A DNA stretch of 64,000 nucleotides from Haladaptatus litoreus (lineage in GTDB: Archaea > Halobacteriota > Halobacteria > Halobacteriales > Haladaptataceae). Made by a program: the position numbers and the translations under genes. The stretch spans positions 1-64,000 of the forward strand of contig NZ_FTNO01000007.1 in assembly GCF_900156425.1 (NCBI RefSeq), read 5' to 3'. Shown piece by piece: positions 60,357 through 64,000 of the stretch. A model generated the notes under the pieces. It searched no databases and had not been told where the DNA came from. It saw nothing but the letters and a program-made list of their open reading frames with translations. Position 1 is the stretch's first letter; the number at the start of each line of letters is the position of its first letter.

Positions 60357-60554
60357 ATGCTCGGTGGTCTGCCAGTTACTGGTACTGATAATACTCTTGG
60401 CTACGAAAAAGAAATGCTCAACAATGACGGCTCTGATACAGTCGCACTGTTAGATCTGGATGGGAATCTCGTTGCAACGAATGCAGACAATGATTCTCAA
60501 AACTCCGCGTCAGAGGAGCCGCCCTCAGAAAAAGATTCTCAAGACGACTGCTAA
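60357..60554 (+). CDS. Small acidic peptide gene in the insertion
   Basis: A 65-residue frame (MLGGLPVTGTDNTLGYEKEM, ALLDLDGNLVATNADNDSQN, acidic Ser/Glu tail). Composition is haloarchaeal but no family is known. It lies within the DNA that interrupts SprT-like copy 3. Confidence 0.35.
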   Translation: MLGGLPVTGTDNTLGYEKEMLNNDGSDTVALLDLDGNLVATNADNDSQNSASEEPPSEKDSQDDC

Positions 60555-60738
60555 GATAGCTGGCCACGGAAGTTTTCTCTATTTTCCTAATGTATTTCGA
60601 TCAAATAATGGATGAACAATATGCGAACCCGCCACTGCGGCTGCCGATATATACATACGTTTGATACACCTGGCCGGTACGAATTTGTCTGCTATCCCCA
60701 GAAGGCTCTGAACTAAGGTGGGACAAATAGCGGGGTGT

Positions 60739-60909
60739 CTATCGTCGGCTTTGGGTAGCTCCCATAGCAACCCCGCCAGCGACACCAAGCGCAGTCCACA
60801 TAGCAACATCACCTGTTGCTGCTCCAATAGCAGCCCCTGCTGCAATACCCACACCTGTCCATACTCCCATGTTGCTACTTCGAACTCCGGCTTTTTCTGA
60901 GATTGCCAT
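60739..60909 (-). CDS. Glycine-zipper membrane peptide
   Basis: A 56-residue peptide (ATG 60909, MAISEKAGVRSSN) with two glycine-zipper segments, GVGIAAGAAIGAATGDVAMW and GVAGGVAMGATQSRR. Such proteins insert in or between membranes and are common in haloarchaea. It lies in the insertion within SprT-like copy 3, so it is probable cargo. Confidence 0.6.
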   Translation of the reverse strand: MAISEKAGVRSSNMGVWTGVGIAAGAAIGAATGDVAMWTALGVAGGVAMGATQSRR

Positions 60910-61074
60910 ATTCATCTCAAGGATGACTATCAATATAACTATGTCTAGTATTAAAAATAATCACGCATATTTATATTTGTGGATTTTTGAGTTATCCACA
61001 GTATTTAGACCTTCCAGAACGAGACAAACTATAGTCGTCCGCAACGAACAGAGGGAAAGACACCGACCACTCCA

Positions 61075-61414
61075 AGACAGATGAGATTACGATCTCGCTG
61101 ATTTGGAAGGCCTACGAGCAACTCGGATGGGAGCAATTCAGTTCGACGGTGCGCCACGAACTCATTCATGCGTGGCAGTATCACGAGTTCGGCGACGCGG
61201 ATCACGGCGCAACGTTCACCCGCTGGACAGACGATCTCGAGACCTCAAAACACTGCGAACGCTTCACTAGATCTAAGTGTGGTGGCTCGTCTGCGAGGAT
61301 TGCGGCGGTCGATTTCCCCGGTATCAACGCTCGAAGGCGGTACGTACCCCCGAACAGTACAGCTGTAGCAAGTGCGGTGGGTCACTATACGTCGAGAAGG
61401 CCAACAACCACTGA
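61075..61414 (+). pseudogene. SprT-like metalloprotease, 3' part of copy 3
   Basis: Residues TDEITISLIWKAYEQLGWEQ, RHELIHAWQYHEFGDADHGA (HExxH), RWTDDLETSKHCERFT, then a two-base insertion near 61277 shifts the frame; in the new frame the zinc ribbon CEDCGGRFPRYQR and CSKCGGSLYVE continues to TGA at 61412-61414. Confidence 0.82.
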
Positions 61415-61452
61415 CCGATTCTCGTTCACGTAGTTCTCACCGAGATCGTACG

Positions 61453-61833
61453 TTATGGGGGATTTGGTTGCTGGAGGTGTGTAGGATCGCCAGCATCCAC
61501 CGCATCCCGCCATAGTTGGAGGACGGCGAGGGTGACGAGTCGCACTGCAGTGACCTTGATACAGGACGGGACAGCATCACCGTGGGTACCAGTTAACCCT
61601 CCTTCGGTGTAATGATAGCGGTAGTAGTGTTTGTCCGTCCACGTGATATCAAACCGTCCTTCATCGGTAGTAATCCCGTCTTCGACGTAGAGATGAAGCG
61701 TCTCCGGATTCAGAGCGTTATCAAACTCTGAATCGGTAATGAGTGGCTCGTACTCTTGGGCAACTGTTCGTGCTCTCTTCATGAGATCCTGATCCGGAGC
61801 TCCAGTATCGACATACGTCCAATCGTCCGTCAT
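61453..61833 (-). CDS. Partner protein of HTH module 2
   Basis: A 126-residue protein (MTDDWTYVDTGAPDQDLMKR, ALNPETLHLYVEDGITTDEG, FDITWTDKHYYRYHYTEGGL, then VRLVTLAVLQLWRDAVDAGD). The aromatic-rich beta region followed by a helix fits the TumE-like class of small partners, but the HxNP...HFH block seen at 56450 is absent, so a deletion may have occurred after HYTEGG. Starts three bases after the HTH gene. Confidence 0.55.
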   Translation of the reverse strand: MTDDWTYVDTGAPDQDLMKRARTVAQEYEPLITDSEFDNALNPETLHLYVEDGITTDEGRFDITWTDKHYYRYHYTEGGLTGTHGDAVPSCIKVTAVRLVTLAVLQLWRDAVDAGDPTHLQQPNPP

Positions 61834-61836
61834 GAA

Positions 61837-62334
61837 TCAGGCTTCCGCGAGCCGATGGGCCTCATCTACTTGCAGCGCAGCTTTTGCAAGAGCGAGATTT
61901 TGTCTCGTTGACCGCCATTTCCCAAGATCGCTCCACCCGTCATCACCAGGTTCCAGCTTGATTGCGAGGTCCTCTGGACTCCCGACGTCGTAGGTTTCTC
62001 TAAATTCCTGCAGTGTCTCGTTCATCTCTTGGATTCCTGCAATGAGATCTCGATGCGAGTGGGTCCTGCGGAGTTCTTTAATACGGTTGTCGATGCGATG
62101 GCCTTCATTACGCTTGTATAGCGTTGTACGTCCATCCTGGTGAGTGCTACCGATACCTTCGTCGACAAGTTCAGTCAGATATTTTCTGGTAGTTGGCTCA
62201 CTTACTAGGGCCTGCTTCGCGATGTCACTAGCTTTTGTATACTCCGTGGTTTCGGTGAGTATCTCTTTGACTCGCTCCCTGCCTGTTGTGGTGGCTTTCC
62301 ATTCCTTTTTGACTTGCTCGTTGATATCGGTCAT
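61837..62334 (-). CDS. HTH protein (DUF7342-like), module 2
   Basis: A 165-residue paralogue in outline of the protein at 55655. HTH at residues 20-60 (EILTETTEYTKASDIAKQAL, SEPTTRKYLTELVDEGI), then a charged helical C-terminal half (IKELRRTHSHRDLIAGIQEM, GKWRSTRQNLALAKAALQVD). Same two-gene layout with the partner at 61453. Probably controls its own operon. Confidence 0.72.
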   Translation of the reverse strand: MTDINEQVKKEWKATTTGRERVKEILTETTEYTKASDIAKQALVSEPTTRKYLTELVDEGIGSTHQDGRTTLYKRNEGHRIDNRIKELRRTHSHRDLIAGIQEMNETLQEFRETYDVGSPEDLAIKLEPGDDGWSDLGKWRSTRQNLALAKAALQVDEAHRLAEA

Positions 62335-62407
62335 ACGTAATACTGAGTGCCACTACGTAAAATAGTTTACCCAAGATCGTATTTGTTACCTACTCTTTTC
62401 GAATTCA

Positions 62408-62803
62408 GTGGGTTTTTTTGACAATATTGTAGTCCGTGACGCTGCCGAGACGGCACAGAAACGCCCACAGGCCGAACAGTTCGTCTTCGACGTCGATGCC
62501 CCTGGACTCATCGAAGTCACCAATGAGAGTCACGAGAACCCGGCAGAGCACCAATACACAGTCTCCATTGACGACGTGACCGAGGAACTGATGGCCTGCA
62601 CGTGCCCGCACCACGTCCACCGCAACGCCTTCTGCAAACACATGGCCGCCGTTGAAAACGCAACCGACGACGGTACGTTTGAGGCATTCCCCTCGGAGAA
62701 CAACGAAGAGGAGACCGAACCCGAAGACTGCGACTGTGAGGGCCTCGGTGACTTCCCATGCTGGTCATGCGTGCGAATGGGACGGAAAGAACTGCCGAAC
62801 TAA
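62408..62803 (+). CDS. SWIM zinc-finger protein, copy 5
   Basis: ETAQKRPQAEQFVFDVDAPG leads into the SWIM domain (CTCPHHVHRNAFCKH) and the second Cys cluster CDCEGLGDFPCWSC, ending GRKELPN. The first codons of the normal N-terminus are replaced; GTG 62408 is the only start, so expression is doubtful. No SprT-like gene follows; instead a small Cys-rich gene begins at 62919. Confidence 0.7.
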   Translation: MGFFDNIVVRDAAETAQKRPQAEQFVFDVDAPGLIEVTNESHENPAEHQYTVSIDDVTEELMACTCPHHVHRNAFCKHMAAVENATDDGTFEAFPSENNEEETEPEDCDCEGLGDFPCWSCVRMGRKELPN

Positions 62804-62918
62804 CCCACCGCTTCACCCCGATACTATTTCTACCACCTCGGTTTGTGATCGTCTCATAATCAGTGACTCATACTCACTAAGACTACTCTTTTCTTTTTGT
62901 AGCTCGTGTCCACCTCCT

Positions 62919-63101
62919 ATGAGCGACGACTGTACGTACTGTGGAAGTGACGTGCATGCGCATGACCCCGTCTTTGTCGACGAAGAACGAGGAGGAGAAC
63001 GGACCACTGTTGGACAGTTCTGTAATTATGCGTGTCTCGCCCGGTACATCGAGGAGAGTGAACTCGAGACTGGCGCATGCTGTCAACTTGATCTCTCTTG
63101 A
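62919..63101 (+). CDS. Small Cys-rich zinc-finger protein
   Basis: A 60-residue protein: MSDDCTYCGSDVHAHDPVFV, FCNYACLARYIEESELETGA, CCQLDLS. The CxxC-His-CxxxC layout resembles small haloarchaeal treble-clef/MYM-like zinc fingers. Often found alone or beside regulators; function unknown. Confidence 0.72.
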   Translation: MSDDCTYCGSDVHAHDPVFVDEERGGERTTVGQFCNYACLARYIEESELETGACCQLDLS

Positions 63102-63286
63102 GTGACTGATTCCCTGAATTGCTCAACTCACACCCACCATTTCACAGTTCATCGTCTTAACGAAGATTATAGAATCCGATAGTACGTTTGATGGAGCAAG
63201 AACGGTGTCAAATCGTAGGTGTGGTGTGCTAGCACATATCTATCTTTATGCTTTTGGATGACGTACATACGACTCGGTGAAGAACC

Positions 63287-63694
63287 ATGGCGAGCGCCGC
63301 TGCTAAGAGCAATGTCGAACTCGTTGAGCGCGTCTACGACGCGTTCAACGAAGGTGACATCGACACACCGATGGCCACAATGGCCGAGGATATCGAATGG
63401 ATCGAGCCTGAGGGCGACATCTACGGTGGGACGTACCACGGTCCTGAGGAGGTCCTAAACAACGTGTTTACCCCCTGTCTTGAGGACTTCGAGGACTTTC
63501 AGGTCGACACCGACGAGTTCATCGACGGCGGTGACACGATTGTTGTCCTCGGTACCTTCCATGGAATGCACAGAACGACAGGCAAGCCCCTTGCTGTTCC
63601 CTTTGCGCACGTCTGTGAATTGGAGGATGGTCGGATGACCCGGTTCATCGACCACTTAGATACGGTCCTCTGGAATGAGACGTACGAGGCGTAA
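63287..63694 (+). CDS. SnoaL-like/NTF2-fold protein
   Basis: A 135-residue protein of the SnoaL/ketosteroid isomerase-like superfamily (nuclear transport factor 2 fold): VELVERVYDAFNEGDIDTPM, DIEWIEPEGDIYGGTYHGPE, DGGDTIVVLGTFHGMHRTTG, VPFAHVCELEDGRMTRFIDH. Such proteins act as small-molecule isomerases or hydrolases, but the substrate cannot be told from sequence. Single gene. Confidence 0.85.
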   Translation: MASAAAKSNVELVERVYDAFNEGDIDTPMATMAEDIEWIEPEGDIYGGTYHGPEEVLNNVFTPCLEDFEDFQVDTDEFIDGGDTIVVLGTFHGMHRTTGKPLAVPFAHVCELEDGRMTRFIDHLDTVLWNETYEA

Positions 63695-63780
63695 TCGGTA
63701 CACAAGGTGGCTCAAACTCCATATTTTAACTGTGTCCCTCTGTCGCGCTCGTTTCCACTTGTTGTACTCAGGAAGGTCAC

Positions 63781-64000
63781 TTACTGAGTTTCGTCAGTTT
63801 GAATCGAATAGAGCCGCTTTCGAGCATCCGCAAAATAAAGGTTTTCTTCAATAAGACCACATGACTGAAGTTCGTTTAACGCATAGCGAACCGTCCGAGG
63901 CGGAAGTCGGGTTTCCGTAGCGAGTTGGTCTTGAGTGAGGTCAGATTCGTATTCTAATACCTTGTAGACCAACTTGGCACTTGGCGGTAATTCATCCAGA
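63781..64000 (-). CDS. MarR-like HTH regulator (partial)
   Basis: The window ends within this gene; its N-terminus lies beyond 64000. Visible: LPPSAKLVYKVLEYESDLTQ, ATETRLPPRTVRYALNELQS, DARKRLYSIQTDETQ-stop. This is the winged helix of a MarR/TrmB-like haloarchaeal regulator. No ligand domain follows, so it is the C-terminal end of a small HTH protein. Confidence 0.75.
   Translation of the reverse strand, partial: LDELPPSAKLVYKVLEYESDLTQDQLATETRLPPRTVRYALNELQSCGLIEENLYFADARKRLYSIQTDETQ

Overview
This window is almost certainly from a halophilic archaeon (class Halobacteria). The proteins are acidic and rich in Asp and Glu. Secreted proteins carry Tat-type RR motifs followed by an Ala-Gly-Cys lipobox. 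The families seen are typical haloarchaeal ones: Orc1/Cdc6, HVO_A0114-like and TrmB regulators, ISH3 transposase, SWIM and SprT-like proteins. A ParA pair, an Orc1/Cdc6 gene with ORB-like boxes, many toxin-antitoxin genes and many broken genes point to a plasmid, megaplasmid or integrated replicon. I cannot name the genus.

Layout. 0-7 kb is a replicon maintenance zone. It holds two VapBC-like or UPF0175/PIN toxin remnants, an HTH regulator, ParA with a repetitive partner, a 5'-deleted orc1 relic, and an origin in which 28-bp inverted ORB-like boxes flank an AT-rich stretch upstream of an orc1/cdc6 gene. That gene carries an in-frame TAG, and more boxes follow it. 7-11 kb holds small membrane proteins, an MFS relic, an NhaC-type antiporter and ISH3 debris. 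11.6-15.3 kb is a manganese/zinc-type ABC importer with a DtxR/MntR-family regulator and a perfect palindromic operator candidate. 16-25 kb is a sulfur/persulfide cluster: thioredoxin, a TrmB-like regulator, an MFS transporter, two rhodanese-metallo-beta-lactamase proteins, TauE/SafE, DUF7512, two YeeE-like proteins, TusA and two DsrE proteins. A short repeated motif lies in front of several of these units. 25-30 kb is a thiol-disulfide cluster: a CcdA-like protein, two Tat-lipoprotein DsbA-like proteins and two small membrane proteins with Cys motifs. 32-35 kb holds UspA and an SPC-type metal P-ATPase.

36.4-52.2 kb is a compact, visibly more GC-rich carbohydrate island. It contains a TrmB regulator with a debranching-enzyme-like hydrolase, divergent from an ABC sugar importer that has two ATPase genes. 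These are followed by a GH15-like hydrolase, glycerate 2-kinase, a hydroxypyruvate isomerase-like protein, a 2-hydroxyacid dehydrogenase and an AGE-family isomerase. The gene set would fit import and breakdown of a glycosylglycerate or another sugar-plus-glycerate compound, but this is inference.

52.4-62.8 kb is the most unusual part. Decayed copies of a two-gene module (SWIM zinc-finger protein followed by an SprT-like HExxH metalloprotease) alternate with unrelated cargo: VapBC, a zinc-ribbon protein, two HTH/partner modules, a PaaK/CapK-like ligase, a Ca/Na exchanger and a glycine-zipper peptide. One SprT copy is split by an insertion. The pattern suggests serial insertion or recombination at these modules.

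Gene decay is widespread (frameshifts, nonsense codons, truncations), so much of this DNA is old accessory material. No tRNA, rRNA or CRISPR array was seen.
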